A stretch of DNA of 64,000 nucleotides, from positions 1 to 64,000 of the forward strand of contig JAIWNE010000127.1 in the NCBI GenBank assembly GCA_025331445.1, written 5' to 3'. Under the pieces are notes generated by a model. That model did not search any database. It saw only the letters and a list, made by a program, of their open reading frames with translations, and was not told the DNA's origin. The DNA comes from Blakeslea trispora. Its lineage: Eukaryota; Mucoromycota; Mucoromycetes; Mucorales; Choanephoraceae. Numbering within the stretch: position 1 is the stretch's first letter; each line of letters opens with the position of its first letter. Position numbers and translations under genes: made by a program. Shown here one piece after another: positions 43,430 to 56,200 of the stretch.

Positions 43430-44628
43430 TAAAGTTGACACAGCGAATATACTTTTGCGCCAAGGTGTTTGCAAATTATCAGAATCTTTAGGTTGTTGTT
43501 ACAGGACAAAGGATAGTTTTTGCAGTAACTTGAGAAAGAGAACAAATAGATATAACAGAGCAATCAGGCAGCAAGGTTATAAGTAATGAGCACCAGGTTT
43601 CAAGTCGTCCAACTAGAGATATAAGTAAAGTAGAGAGAATAAAGTAATATAAAAGAAGAGATGTAATAAATGAATACAATGATCTGTAATAAGTATCAAG
43701 GGAACCAATAACAATATGTGGATTTAGGTAGTGAATATGTCAAACTACAACCAAGCGTAAAGTAAATAAGAGAAATGTAAGTTGAGTTTATTAATAAGAG
43801 AAGATTAAAGAGTTTATTTACTATTCTAAAAGAAGTCATGTTGTGTGATGATCTGACCTTAATAAACTATACATCTTTATCTTTACATATAAAATACATA
43901 CACATCTATACCGGTTCAATCACTAATAAAGAAACATGATCCTGACATGTTTCCAAGAACAGAAATCATAATCTGAAATTGAATAAGTAAAAATTTTCAT
44001 AATTACAAACTCAATACAGTTACTCCTGTCAACATGAATTACTATAACATAATATACATATCATATGCACTTTATAATACACGACAACATACAACACAAC
44101 ATATAAAATATATCACAACAATACACAGTAATGATATACAAGTTATTTATAAATATCCAAGATACAAATCATACATTTCAACTCCGGAATTTACAGTATG
44201 ACAGAATTTGACAATCAGCTAGTGAACCCTGAATGTTTCCAATTGAAGAATTTGACATAACAACAATAACTGTCATTTTACTTATACAGCAAGTGAATCT
44301 TAAAGAAGCAATTACAAGATCTTTCTCAGATTGAAATCAAGGATAAACCATTATTCAATCCACTCATATAAATTCTCTTGTAAAAATCAGAATAGATAGA
44401 ACGCTCTCTCACTTTTTATTCCTAAATAAATCGTAAAACCCGTTTCAAAGTATTTCCTCTTTGACTCCATCCTTCTATCTATCAATACTTCACATGTTGA
44501 ACTTGCCAACTAGAAACTTAAACAGTCAAGTTAATGAGTCATCATGTGTGAATTATTAATATATGTCTAAAGGTTTTATTCATTCCGAGAATGTTACAAA
44601 CCACATCATCATTGCAGGAATAAAATTA
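43430..44628. other. AT-rich region, no gene seen
   Basis: No coding, RNA or repeat structure is recognised beyond AT-rich low-complexity sequence and an ACAACA/ACACAAC-rich patch near 44085. Confidence 0.55.
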
Positions 44629-44833
44629 ACCAAAGCGCAGCGGAGATGTTAATTTTATTGACCTTCATTGTGGTGCGATACGCTACGCTTTGCAAGATGA
44701 TCGGGCTGCCGCAGACCAACTAATCCGGTGAAAAGATAAATGTAGGGGGCACAACCCACATTCTTTGAACCTTCGCTGTGGTTTAATATAGCCCCTCCGC
44801 TACGCTTCGTATATTTCAAACAGTCGCTTTGGT
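44629..44833. repeat. GC-rich 205-bp block with inverted ends
   Basis: The block starts ACCAAAGCG and ends CGCTTTGGT (9-bp perfect inverted ends). Inside are imperfect direct repeats: ACCTTC(AT/GC)TGTGGT followed by CGCTACGCTT, at about 44679-44714 and 44769-44807. It is markedly more GC-rich than its surroundings. It could be a small DNA element or the 3' end of the Helitron whose helicase fragment lies just to its right. No target duplication is clear. Confidence 0.5.
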
Positions 44834-45082
44834 AAGAAAATCATGTGTCCCGGGGCAGTGAGAAAGACATAAGCTTATGCAACCTTATTAACATATGTTT
44901 GATCAGATGGGTTTGTTCAAGACCAAATACACTTTCTTTTTTCAAAATATATACATGAGTTTATTGATATTACTTATGATAATAATCAGAAAATCAGAGG
45001 CCTTTATGAACACCTTTTTTTATACAACGTTTCTGGTATGATTGGCTGCATACTTTGATGTAAGAGCAGTAGATTTGCTGAT

Positions 45083-45204
45083 TCAATTCTTTAACGATTC
45101 TTTTTGCTTCACACTAGATAAAGCAACGTAAAGCTGGCCTTGACTAAAAACAGGCTGTGGTATATATAGGCAGATCCTTTCAAGAGTTTGACCTTGAGTA
45201 AGGA
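45083..45204 (-). pseudogene. Helitron helicase C-terminal fragment
   Basis: Forty codons before a TGA (45083-45085) read TQGQTLERICLYIPQPVFSQ and GQLYVALSSVKQKES. This is the conserved last motif of the PIF1-type helicase in Helitron RepHel proteins (GQT..R.G.YLP.PVFSHGQLYVALSR). The frame is lost immediately upstream, at the sequence next to the hAT relic. It is a truncated remnant with no Rep domain in the window. Confidence 0.82.
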
Positions 45205-45306
45205 TTGTAGACGGGTCAAGTCAACTCGACTTAAAACCCGTCGGGTCTAAAAATTGACTCGACTCGACTTTGTTTTTCTAAGCAGATAACCAACTCGTAA
45301 CCGGCT
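45205..45306. repeat. GGGTCAAGTCAACTCGAC-rich subterminal sequence
   Basis: This 100-bp stretch repeats (A/G)ACTCGACT and CGGGTC motifs (ACGGGTCAAGTCAACTCGAC, GACTCGACTCGACTTTG, TGACCCG). It lies directly between the Helitron fragment and the hAT coding relic, where the hAT terminal or subterminal region would be. Exact ends are not resolved. Confidence 0.5.
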
Positions 45307-46530
45307 CAACCTAGCTGAATGACCCGTTTATTTTGAGACCAGTAACTTGACAGGACTAATGTTTTAGTTGTTTTTGCCCCAAGCTTAGCTCTTGCGATGG
45401 TAGTGATGTGCTTCGCTCGTGAAAAAAGGCGCTCACAAGGCGTTGATGTGGCTGGCATAGAGAGTTATTTTTATGCCATTGCTGACAGAGCAAGATATTT
45501 TCCACCTTCAATTTTTGGTAACAAGTAGGTCTTCCAGATCTGCAAAATGTTTGAATTGAGATTGTCTAATTTTGCATAATAGTCATTTGATGGCAATAAA
45601 TCTTCTATTTTTTCTTCGGTTTCTTCATTTTCATTTATTTTTTCCCTTATATCTATAAGAAAGCGTTGGACTTCAGCACCTGTCATATAGTCACTGACAG
45701 TCTCCTTTGCTTTACCTTTAGTATCAGCTGCAATTATTGATGGAGGTTCTTGTACAAGTCCCTCCTGCACATACTGGTCTAATTCATCAATTGACAGCGC
45801 GTTTGCAAAAGATGTTTGGGCTATCTTTCGCATCATCGAACCAAAGAGTTTTTTGCTTTGTTGCGGAACTATGTTTGATTGTATTTGTACTTGGTCTGCT
45901 CTGGAGCTGATACTGCTATCAGTCTTAAAGTTTCTCAGCCATTCTTGTTTGACTAAAAACTCACAGAGAGTACCGAAATCGCCCCAACCACCATCGATAT
46001 TCCACAGGCCAAACTTTACTGTTAGATCCATTGCTGTTTCAATAAAATAGACGCTTGTATTGTCTGGATCAGTGTAATATTTGATTAGCTTCTTTCGTGC
46101 TTCAAAAGTAACTATCAATATTTTTTTTGTAAGGATGTTGAAGTGTTCGATGTTTATAGCTAATTTCATTCGATCAACAATATCTTCAACTAGCAAAAAT
46201 AATTGGAGGTTGAAGGGTAATATTCTACTAACACATTGTCTAAATGATCAAGAAGCTCATTGTACAACATGACAGCTTTGTTGACGGTAGGGTATCTATT
46301 AGATTTAAAAGGGCTTGTTCAGCAATATCTTTGGTAGCCTAATTGTTATATGCATTCTTACCTTTGAGCGGACGCCCAGAGAGTAGCTTGCTCAAAGGGG
46401 TCCAATAGTTGAAAGATTTTTCCAAATAGGTTACCTCTTCGTCATTCAGTTCAAATTGGCTTACACCTGCATTTTGAGGAGCTCTTGCACAGGTGTTGCA
46501 TACAACGGCCTCTTTCAGAGCAATAAAATA
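45307..46530 (-). pseudogene. hAT-family transposase relic
   Basis: The minus strand encodes the C-terminal half of a hAT transposase. From the right: CNTCARAPQN (zinc-type residues), FELNDEEVTYLEKSFNYW, TPLSKLLSGRPLK, then MLYNELLDHLDNVLVEYYPS. After a frameshift near 46195 comes a 241-codon open frame (LVEDIVDRMKLAI to YLALSAMA, 45471). Two in-frame TAA codons (45471-45473 and 45465-45467) follow before the hAT dimerisation signature LSMPATSTPCERLFSRAKHI and AKLGAKTTKTLVL, ending near 45307. An interruption near 46360 removes part of the core. Lesions show it is inactive. Confidence 0.82.
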
Positions 46531-49500
46531 AAGTAAAGATCAGATTAGGCTTATTATGACCAGTCTATTTCTATATATGGAATTCTCAGGCTGTTGCGTT
46601 CAAACGATACAAACACTGGATACAATGTATCCAGGTTACAGGCAATGTATACCACCACAGCGCAGAGGAGTTCTAAAAAACCCAGCATTTGAGTCTAGGA
46701 TAAAATAAGTGAGTTTAGACTCACTTTGCTTTTGAAGGTTAGCTATACAGAGAGAATAAATAATGAAAGGGAAGGTTTTTTTTGTCGAAGTATGATATAA
46801 AGGGTAATGGGAGGTTAGTTTTCGAGTTTGAAGCTGATCCGAGGAGATGAGTTGATCTCGGTTTTTTTTAAATGTCAAAGGCCATAAAATAAGTAAAAAG
46901 ACTAAGAAAAATAATCTGTGGGAAAGAGATTTGGCTAAAATGAGAAAAAAAAATAGCAGTAAAAATGAAGAGACAATCAAATGGGGGGATTGATTTCAGA
47001 TTTTATGCAGAAAATATGTACAAAAATGGTAAATGGGGGGATAGGCCAAGTGAGGTGAAACAATCTGTGCAAAAAAATAGAGAGTATATATGCAAATTTA
47101 TTTAAAAGGTAAAGAAGAAGTATTTGGAAGGGGATTTCTTGAGATTAACTCAGATACTTCATAAGAAAAAGGCAGCAGACTGAAAGAGAAGAAAAAGAAG
47201 CATAGGCCATTAAACTTATACAGCCAAAGGTTAAGGAACCAATTTTTAATTTTTTGTGTAATCACAACAAGGTGTGGAAAGCTAAAGAAGTATATAAAAT
47301 GGTTGTGAAATCAAATAATAAGGATAAAGGAAAATATGAGTGTTCTTATTTTTTTAATTTTTAATATAGTAGTACAAAAAAGTTACGATCGTGACTGAAT
47401 GTCGATCTTGAGATCTCTCATCACCATCACTGAAGCAACATGAGTACATGGAGAAGGACCCGTTATTGCTGTAAGTGTCTATAAGGCAAACAATATTTGG
47501 TAAAATGAATAACAGACATTCCAGCAGCTAAATAAATAAAAAACTACTATCATCTCTATATAAAGTGAGGTTATATAGGATGGACTAAGTCAAGTTGCCA
47601 TTCATGGGCGAAAATGAAGCATAAATAAGATGGAAAAGTCTGATGTAGGTGTGAGACTAGAAACGGCAAGTTAGAGAGACGTCTGAAGAGGAAGAAAGAA
47701 TTATATGTAAACTAAAAGGTAGTCAAAAGGAAAAAATAAAATAAAAAGAGAACTGATTCCAATTCCTATCAAATCGCTAATTTATCTTTTGCTAATGACT
47801 CTCACTAAATAAGGATGAAATGTTTGATAGTCTTTTTTAAGAACTGTTAGTGTCATATATTAGAACTCAATTTTGAGACTAAGCGAAATCAACAGTATAA
47901 ACAAACAGTTACAAAGCCTTTGAAATAGATATTGGACTTAATGGTGAAATAGAATCACCTGTTGAGAAGTCATAAGAAGGAATAGAGAGATTAATTGTAG
48001 ACTCTAAAAGAGTAATCCATTTTCTTCTTTTATCAAGACAATCGATAGCTGTACATTTTTATCGTAATAAAGTATCAGCAACAATCATCAACATTTTCGG
48101 TCAATGCTAGCAACAATCCAACACTCGCTTTTCAGATAGATCCATCATAATACGTTTTTATTTCCAAAATGATAAAAAAAATAGTCCAACTAGCTTTCAA
48201 TGCAATCCGCCTCATAGATGCTTACCTTTCAAAAATATGATACTCTCTGAAGAACCTTTGATCATCCAAAGTGCCGTTGATATGTAACTTGAATTGATTC
48301 TTTTAACGAAAATGATGTTGACAATGATGGCATCTTTCTTTGAATAAAACTCCCAACTTTTACTAATAACTTTACCTCTTGATTCCATTTTGTCATTTAT
48401 AAGATTGATCTCTAGTAAATCAAATGTAAATTCGGCTAAGTATTGTTATTTGGAGAGTGAAAGTATTGTTATTTGGAGAGTGAAAGTATTGTCTTCAATA
48501 TACTGAAGTGATAAAAGCAGTTACCATAAGTTGAAGGTGCAATCCGGATGTTTAGGTTGATTCAATCAGAAATGATAATGACTCCATACTACCTTCAAAG
48601 GTTTATATGTGAGTCAGGTAATCAATCGTAGAATGGAACAATACCTTACCATGCTTCAAAGATCCATTGGGCTTTATCATAAAATAATCATTTAACAGTG
48701 AGACTAATACATTATATACTTTCATAAAATGTTAGATTATAAAGCCATATATAATGCCATCGAGTTGCCTATCTTTGCTTCATATTAAACGCGATTAAAA
48801 GAAGTCTCATGTTAGTGTAATCATCTCCATTACTGATAATTTCGAAAATGGTGTAATTATTGATCCTTTTCAATGATTTAGTTATAGCGTGTTTAAAAAA
48901 CTGCATTGTCTGCTTTGTGATGGTAAGATGAGTGACTGTATAATAAAGACTTGAGCTGCCCAAATTGATCGTGAACAAACCTAAAAAACAAGCCTCTTTC
49001 TAGACAGATAAAAGAACGGATAAGTTAGCGATCATGTTGAATGACTAGAATAAATCACCTTAAGCTAGAAAGAAAATATCGTCGAGATTCAGGAAAAAAA
49101 AAGGGTGTAGTAATCAATAGAGTGAAGAAAAAAAAAGGCGAGAAAAAAAGAAAGAAATCAGAAGAGAAAGAGTAATGTCACCCCCATAAATAACACGGAA
49201 CTTTGGGGGGCAATTTACTTTTAGAGTATGTCAGCTATCTTAATATAGGTAAAGAGAGAAAAGACCTGGAACCTTCTTAAAAATTGGCCAATCGGATCAC
49301 TGGATTTTCCATTACTAAGAAAAAGAATAAGGTAAATGTTGATGATTTGGTTCATATTTCTCTTTGCATCATACGCTTCAACCAAGAAAAAAAGAGTTTT
49401 TGTGATAGTAATGAACTCAATTATTCACTTAAAAAGAATGAAATATAGTTAAAAAAGAATTACATTTGAATTGTAGAAAAAAAAGACATAATCCTTAGAT

Positions 49501-51106
49501 TTCAATAATAACATCGTTTATGAAGCATTGATTTCATATACTCTGAATTGCTTTTGCATACCAAAGACTGTTTAGAAAAGTCATAGCTTGTATGAAATAC
49601 ATATTCCTTTAGCTAAAAAAGTTGACTTCTATGAGCACATGTTAGCTTTCTCGCTGCTCATCAGTTCTGCATGCCGACATCTCAAACTTACATGAGCATG
49701 CAAGATGGTAAGCCATCTCGGAAAAGGTTGAAGAAAAATAAAGTAAAAAAAAAAAGCATCTACAAACACCATAGAAAGCGATTGCTTATATGATAAAGTT
49801 GAAAATCTGAAATGGTATTGACCAATTTCTCAAAGAGATACTAAAAAGGGATACCTCTAAATTTAAAAGATAGATGTATAATGGTAAATTTTGCTACACA
49901 AGACGATATACAATGTAGATGAAAGTTTGATGGTATTGAACTGCTTATGAAAAAACATCTATTTGCGAAGAAAGTTACTTGATACTCTCATAATGGAATA
50001 AACAAATATTCCTTGCTCTGATTATAATTTATCGAAACTATTGTTTGAAGTAATCAAATTTTCCTATTTATTTCTTTAAACAATTATATTTGAAGTAAAG
50101 TTGACAATCTCATAAAGTAGTATTGTAACAATCAAAATGTTCGTAAAACTTGCAATGATGCCAAATTATAAACAAGTTGCTTGCAATTGCATTTGGTCTT
50201 CAGCCAAAGAGATCAATTAAATGATCATCAACATCTATACTTATTTATTGATCTAATGCGATAAGTCACATATACATCACTCCCAAACAAGATACATATC
50301 TGAGTCGCTTTAGCGAATAAGTATGTTTGCTTCAGAAATAAATTTACGATATCCGTTAGAGGTTCGATAAAAAGAAGATTGATTATTGCAAAATCATGAT
50401 GGACAGTTCTTTTTAAATTAAAGGGATTCATCACCATTTTTTTGCATCTGAATGATCTATTTGCATACTTCTTCTTGATGTTTCTGATATCCACCATCCT
50501 ACGATATATTGAGGAACATGAAACTGTCATAAAATGACAGCATGTTCTAACTGAAACTTGTATTCTTCAATGTTTAGTATTTAGATGGATCTAAAGGGTG
50601 CGACGCTGATACTATATATGTATGAGCGATTACACTAAATGAATAATTATATTATATTTGCCTCATAATGTACCATCCTATAATTATAATTGATTGAATC
50701 ATGATCAAAAGCGACACTATGTAAGGAGTTGCTTTTGATACATTATGATTTTTAACTTATCACTTTTATGTTTAAAATTGCTTTACTCAAATTTGTTTAA
50801 CATGAAACAGCTCGACGCTTTACTATCAGCTTTCTTCATAGATTCTGTTTGAAGTGCTTCTTTAAGATCCCCTTTTGTAAAGCGTTCCTTTAATTGATCA
50901 CTAATAAAATCTGTTTATGCAAATCCAAGACATTTTCCTTTTCAGTATGATTTTAGCTTAAATCTGTCAATGAAATCATGCTTTCTTCCCATCACTGCCA
51001 TATTTCTCATATATACTAGCCATTTTTTTTAATCCCCCATTTTCTTTTTTCTCTTTTTTTTTTCAGTAAATGCACAGCAAAAGGTAAGCACTTTTATCTC
51101 TCTCTC

Positions 51107-51140
<34 letters not shown>

Positions 51141-53038
51141 TCATATAATCCATCAACATCACTAACTCTTTTATTTCACAATAGCTACATGTGTATCACC
51201 TTATGATGACAACATCTCAATAACTCGACTACGCTTCTCTTCTATTTCTTAGAATCCTTCAACTTTTCTTCCGTATATATCTGCTGATCATCCACTTTAT
51301 ACATACTTGTGTAGATACTCATCATTGACTTTGATAGACAATCTTTTATCCATGACACACTCTTCTGTATTGCTTTCTGCCAACTCATCCATGACTTCTT
51401 TATCCAAACTGCCTGCTCTATACCATGTTGCTCAAACTTATACCTCTTTGACTGTTTTCTAAATACCATCTTTTAAAGGGCTGTCTATTTGGATTGATGC
51501 GTCTTTTTCAAGTTACTCTTGCCTAAGGTCCTTCGATTTCTCCATTTAAATGTTCAAATGCTTTTGTATACATTGCATCGACTAACTTGCTCTATTTGTA
51601 GTCATTGCCTTGAAACCCTTTGACAATCGTATATCCAATCGCCTACCATGCTTCCATCCTATGCCTGATTTATTCATGTCTATCCTCTTTCTTATGTGCA
51701 CATGTGGTCCACCTATCTAAGTATTGTCTCTGGTTATTGCCCTAGCTTTTTGAATTACAGTTTCCCTTTAATATACCGTCGTTCAGGATACTTGGTCTCT
51801 TCTCATGTCGCCATCTCTCTACCTCATCTTCAAGAAATGCTCTTTATCCGCCTATTCTCCTTTCACTACTATGGTCTGTGCTTTTAAAGGTTGCCGAATC
51901 TCTTTTTGATTGAACTTGGGGTTCCTTTCAACTTTACTGCTTGTGCTTTTTTTCTTTTTGTGTCTTCTCGCCTTTGCTCATGCTTACATGGGTGCTCCAT
52001 CTCAGATGAGCTTGCCTCATCGCTTTGAATCTCTTTCCTGACAAGTGAAATACCGCTTCCAGATTATTTTGACTTGACTGTCTTACCGAATGAACTTCTC
52101 TTTATCAACTGTTTACTTCTGACTGTTGCTCTCACTGTTGGCTGGACTCATGAGTTTACCTAATCGCAACTAAAGGACACAACATGCTCATGACAAAGTA
52201 CATGTGTAAAGGATCGCGTCTCATCTTTATTTTTTTTGTTTTATAGACTTGCTATGCTATTTACTTTCTTCCTCTATTGTTTCTGACTCTTTTGTATACT
52301 GGTGACTAGTAATCTCTCAGTTGGTGTTGCTCATGACCTTGCATGTTGCTTCAAGATGGCTGTCAAGAAAAAAAAAATTTCGAAAAAATTACTCTCGGTT
52401 AAGGCTGTATATCTTTTCAAGCGCAGCTACTACAAAGCGATTAAGGTGCGAATTGAAGGCTCTAGTCATGGAAATTAATTCATTTCTGCTTCTTATACTG
52501 CTTCCCATGATCCCAAAAGGTACCTATATCAAAGCCAAGCATGCCAATCTATCTGGATATACCCAATGCAGCATCCCTATTACAAAAAAGGACATCTGAG
52601 CTACAAATCAGCCTAAAGAAGAACCCATATATAGCATTTATTTGATCCAAATTAATAAAATTAAAGAAGCTTGATTTGCTCATAATACCAAAATAATCCA
52701 ATCATAAGCCAAGCTCATCCGAAATTAAAGGCATTACCATTTGCTCATTTATTGCTTATACTTCTAAAACTTGTTAAATCATCATTACTATATACTCTAA
52801 AGGCCATTTGTCACTATAACTCCCCTTTGAGACCTAAGCTAGATATGATTCGACTATAAAGCACTCCTATTCAAAGTAAGCTCGTATAATACTTTACCCA
52901 CGGCCCAATTCTTGTGTTTCTGCATCGGTTCTCATTGTGTTTCTGCCTATTTTTCGTTGAAACCGCATATGAAAAAAACAAATATTTCGCAGGGTTATTT
53001 CACAATTATTTGAGTCACTATATACACCCTCTACGCCG
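46531..53038. other. Long AT-rich region without recognisable genes
   Basis: I find no supported gene in these 6.5 kb. Small open frames (46636-46980, 48769-48978, 50228-50530, 51242-51469, 52321-52599) have no recognisable motif and a composition like their surroundings. Visible local structure includes the palindrome CTGGATACAATGTATCCAG near 46616, a tandem copy of TATTGTTATTTGGAGAGTGAAAG (about 48440-48490, described in shorthand) and a 27-base T run at 51107-51133. A degraded retroelement is possible but not shown. Confidence 0.5.
51107..51133 (+). repeat. 27-base T homopolymer
   Basis: The run is preceded by (TC)n. Just upstream are CAG near 51066 and AAAGGTAAGC near 51080, resembling a splice acceptor and donor around a very short exon. 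I see no coding frame to support that. Confidence 0.85.
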
Positions 53039-53182
53039 TGGTGTACATTGTGCTCAAGTTACTCAGTAATCATACCAGTATTTCCCATAGTATAAATAGA
53101 GACAGAAAACATATATCTGAATAAAACATCTTTCTTTTGGTCTGATTGACTTTTTATTGTTATTAATAGTGAATATATCCCA
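53039..53182 (+). repeat. Truncated 5' LTR of element E
   Basis: The segment begins with sequence related to the element B LTR start (GTACATTGTG vs GTATACATTGTCC), keeps TATAAATAGAG (about 53090), AATAAAA and TTTCTTTTGGTCTGATTGA, and ends TGAATATATCCCA. It is about 143 bp against 280 bp in B, so an internal stretch appears deleted. The bases that follow (T8, CAATCAAGA) match the corresponding site in B. Confidence 0.75.
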
Positions 53183-53243
53183 TTTTTTTTCAATCAAGAT
53201 ACTCTCTGTTCTCTGTCTCTCTTCTCTCTTCACTACTTTAAAA

Positions 53244-56200
53244 ATGTCAAACTCACCTGTTTCTTCTTCTTCCCCTGCAGTCGTAGATGTCGACATGGAC
53301 GTTGTTGTCCAGGAACCTCTTCCTGTTGTTGCTGCTCCTGTTGTCTCTGCTTCTGTTGCTCCTGCCCCTGTGGTTGGTGTCTCTGCCCCTGTTGTGGTTG
53401 ATGCCTCTCCCCTCCGTCACGCCGTCAACGTTCTGAAGGCTGAGCTTGTAGTCCTGGGCTACAAGTACCATGGCGCCAACAAGGAGGCTGACCTTGCTGA
53501 TTTGCGTGGGCAAATCGACAGCAAGAAGGCTGACTTGGAGGTGCTTGTTCGCACTTTGGAGAGTGTGGATGGTCCTGCTGTGTCTCCTGCTGTGGGTGCT
53601 GCTCCTTGGTCTGGTGCTTCTTCTGTTGCTCCTGTTGCCGCTCCTTTGTCTTCTCGCGTTGTCTGCCCTTCTGCTCTCCCTCTCTTCCAGTGGGAAGGTT
53701 GTGTGCATGACAACAAGTCACGCATCTTTCCAGATGTACATGCGTGCATCATGTTTTTTGAGGACATGATGCGCGCCAACGAGTTAGACTTGAACCAGCA
53801 TTTCTTGCGGTTGGTCCCACAACTCTTGTCCTACACCGCTCGTCAGTGGTACGGACAATTCTTGTTCCAGTTTGGTTCTGCTTCGCCTTCTTGGGGTGAA
53901 TTCAAGGCTGCTTTCTCTTCTCGCTTTGGGCGTACGGTCTCACAAGAACAAGCTGACTGTTCTTTGGCCTTGTCCAAGGTGGAGATGTTGCCTGGTGAAG
54001 GCTTTGAAGCCTTCGTAGACCGCTTCCGGGACTTGTGTCGTCGTTCTGGCCCTCTCTGCTTGCCCTCTCCTGTGTTGATAGACAATTTCCAATGTGCTAT
54101 ACCTAGCTATCTGCTAGAAAAGGTTCTCTTGGCTCGTGCTGCTCTGCCTGAGCACGCAAGCTGGGACATTGACCAGTTGGTGGCTGTTTCTTTGCGTGTC
54201 CACAAGGACAGTCAAGACTTGGGTTCTCGTGGTTCTTTGGCTTCTGGTGGTGGCGTTGGCTCGTCCAAGTGGGCTGCTAAGTCTGGCGCTAAGGTGTCCA
54301 AACGTTCTGCTTCCTCTTCCTCCGGTCGGTACTGTGAGTTGCACACTCACAACACCGCCGACTGTAAGGCTTTTTCTGTTGTGTCCGCCGCTTTGGCGAA
54401 TGGTGCTTCTTCCTCTGCTTCTGCTGCTTCTTCTTCGTCTAGTCCTTTGACGTCGGCCCGTCGCGCCGACAAAGGTAAGGGCAAGGAGAAAGAAAAGAAG
54501 TGTTTTCGTTGTGGTGCCTTGGGTTGGTCCAAGGCACACCAGTGCAACTCTGCTGTGCCTTCGGGCAATCACCGTTCCGGGATGATGTCCATCTCTGGTT
54601 TTTCGTCGGCTGCCTCTGGCACTTCGTCGGCTGCCTCTTCTTCTTCGTCTGCTGTTGTTGGCGAAGGCGCCAATGAGGCTTGGTTGTCTGCTGCTGGTGC
54701 TTCTGCTGCTGGCACTTCTGTTGTTTCTCCTGTCGCTGCTGGCACTTCTGCTGTTAGCACTTTGGGTGCGAGTGGTTCTCCTGCTCCTTTGTCTGGTGTT
54801 GCACACACCAATGCTGCTGTTCCTGTTGCCTCTGTGGGTGACTCCTCTGCTTTGTCTGTTTTGTCTTCTTTGTCGTCTTCTTCGGAAGACGATATGGATA
54901 TCGATGAACGTGTGGTAGAGGCTGCACAGCAATGTAAGTTTGATACGGAATTTTCAAAACTGCCAGAGTATAAATCTAACGCTCTTATCGTTCCAATTAT
55001 TGTAGAAAAAGTTGCTGTGTACGCCTTGGTGGACAGTGGTGCCACTTTTAGTGTGGTTCATCCTTCGTTCTTCTCTTCCCTTGGCCTTCCTCTTGTGCCT
55101 GCCTCTGGTAGTGTACAATTGGGACACGAAAAGTCTTCTGCGCCTCGTTTGGGGCAATGCAGTCTAAAGCTTTTGTACAATAAAAAATTCTTAATTCATA
55201 CTTTCGAAGTTTTCAATGCATTTTCTATTAAGGATAACGTACCTGTTATTATTGGCTTAGATTTGATGCCTCGTTTGGGTATTTCAATTCATGGATTAGT
55301 TACTTCTTGGTTTGGCACTACAGGACCTAAATTGCCTTGTCCTATTGACCCTGAAGAAGTAAGTAATGCAGTCAATGCTAGTCCAGTCGGTACATCTACA
55401 GAAAGATTGCATTATATGAATCAGTTACAGCCATTGCTAGATGCCAATGCTAATATTGACCTCAAGTCTACTTTTTGTACGCTACCTAATGCTGTAGTCG
55501 ACCTTGAGACCAAACCAGGAATGACTGCATTTCAAAAACCTTATCCAGTTCCTTTTGCTTACAAAAAAGTTGTATTAGATCAGATTCGAGCATGGATTGA
55601 TGAAGGCGTTATTGAACGGTCAACGGGTCACACTGATTTCAACGTACCCATCTTGTGTGTTGCGAAAAAAGATATCGATGATGTTTACTCCATGAAAAAA
55701 CCTAGAATTGTTGCAGATGTTAAAAAGTTGAACAACATCTTGGTCAGTAACGATGTTTACCAATTGCCTCTCATCTCTGACATTCATCAACGTATGGGAA
55801 ATGCGACTATTATTTCGACAATTGATATCCGTTCTTGCTTTACTTCGTTTCTCGTAAACCCTAGTCACAAACATAAACTTAGTTTTATGTGTCCTTTCAC
55901 TAATCTTCGTTACCACTTCCGTAAGATGTGCTTTGGCATCACATTCATGTCTGCTTTTGTTCAAAATGTTTTGCAAAACTACTTCCATGATTTGCCTTAT
56001 GTCTCTATCTACGTGGATGATATCACGGTGGCCACTTCGTCTTCGTTGGAGCATCACTTCCTTTGTCTTGGCACAGTGATTCAGCGATTGACTGACGCTA
56101 AGTTACAGATTAATCCAACTAAATTGGTCATTGCTATGAATTCAGTTCATCTCTTGGGTTGGACTATTCGCAATGGTACCTTGTTGCCTGACCTTCGAAA

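Noticed and set aside
43300..43563. Minus-strand frame over the tRNA region
   Set aside because: It reads across the tRNA-Arg gene on the opposite strand and has no protein motif.
46610..46630. Palindrome CTGGATACAATGTATCCAG
   Set aside because: Noted as a 9-bp inverted repeat, but isolated, with no associated element or gene to give it meaning.
51060..51090. Possible micro-exon between CAG and GTAAGC
   Set aside because: No coding frame on either side; the T-rich context makes acceptor-like sequences common.
53253..54932. Several long minus-strand frames opposite element E gag
   Set aside because: Antisense shadows of Ala/Ser/Val-rich gag codons.
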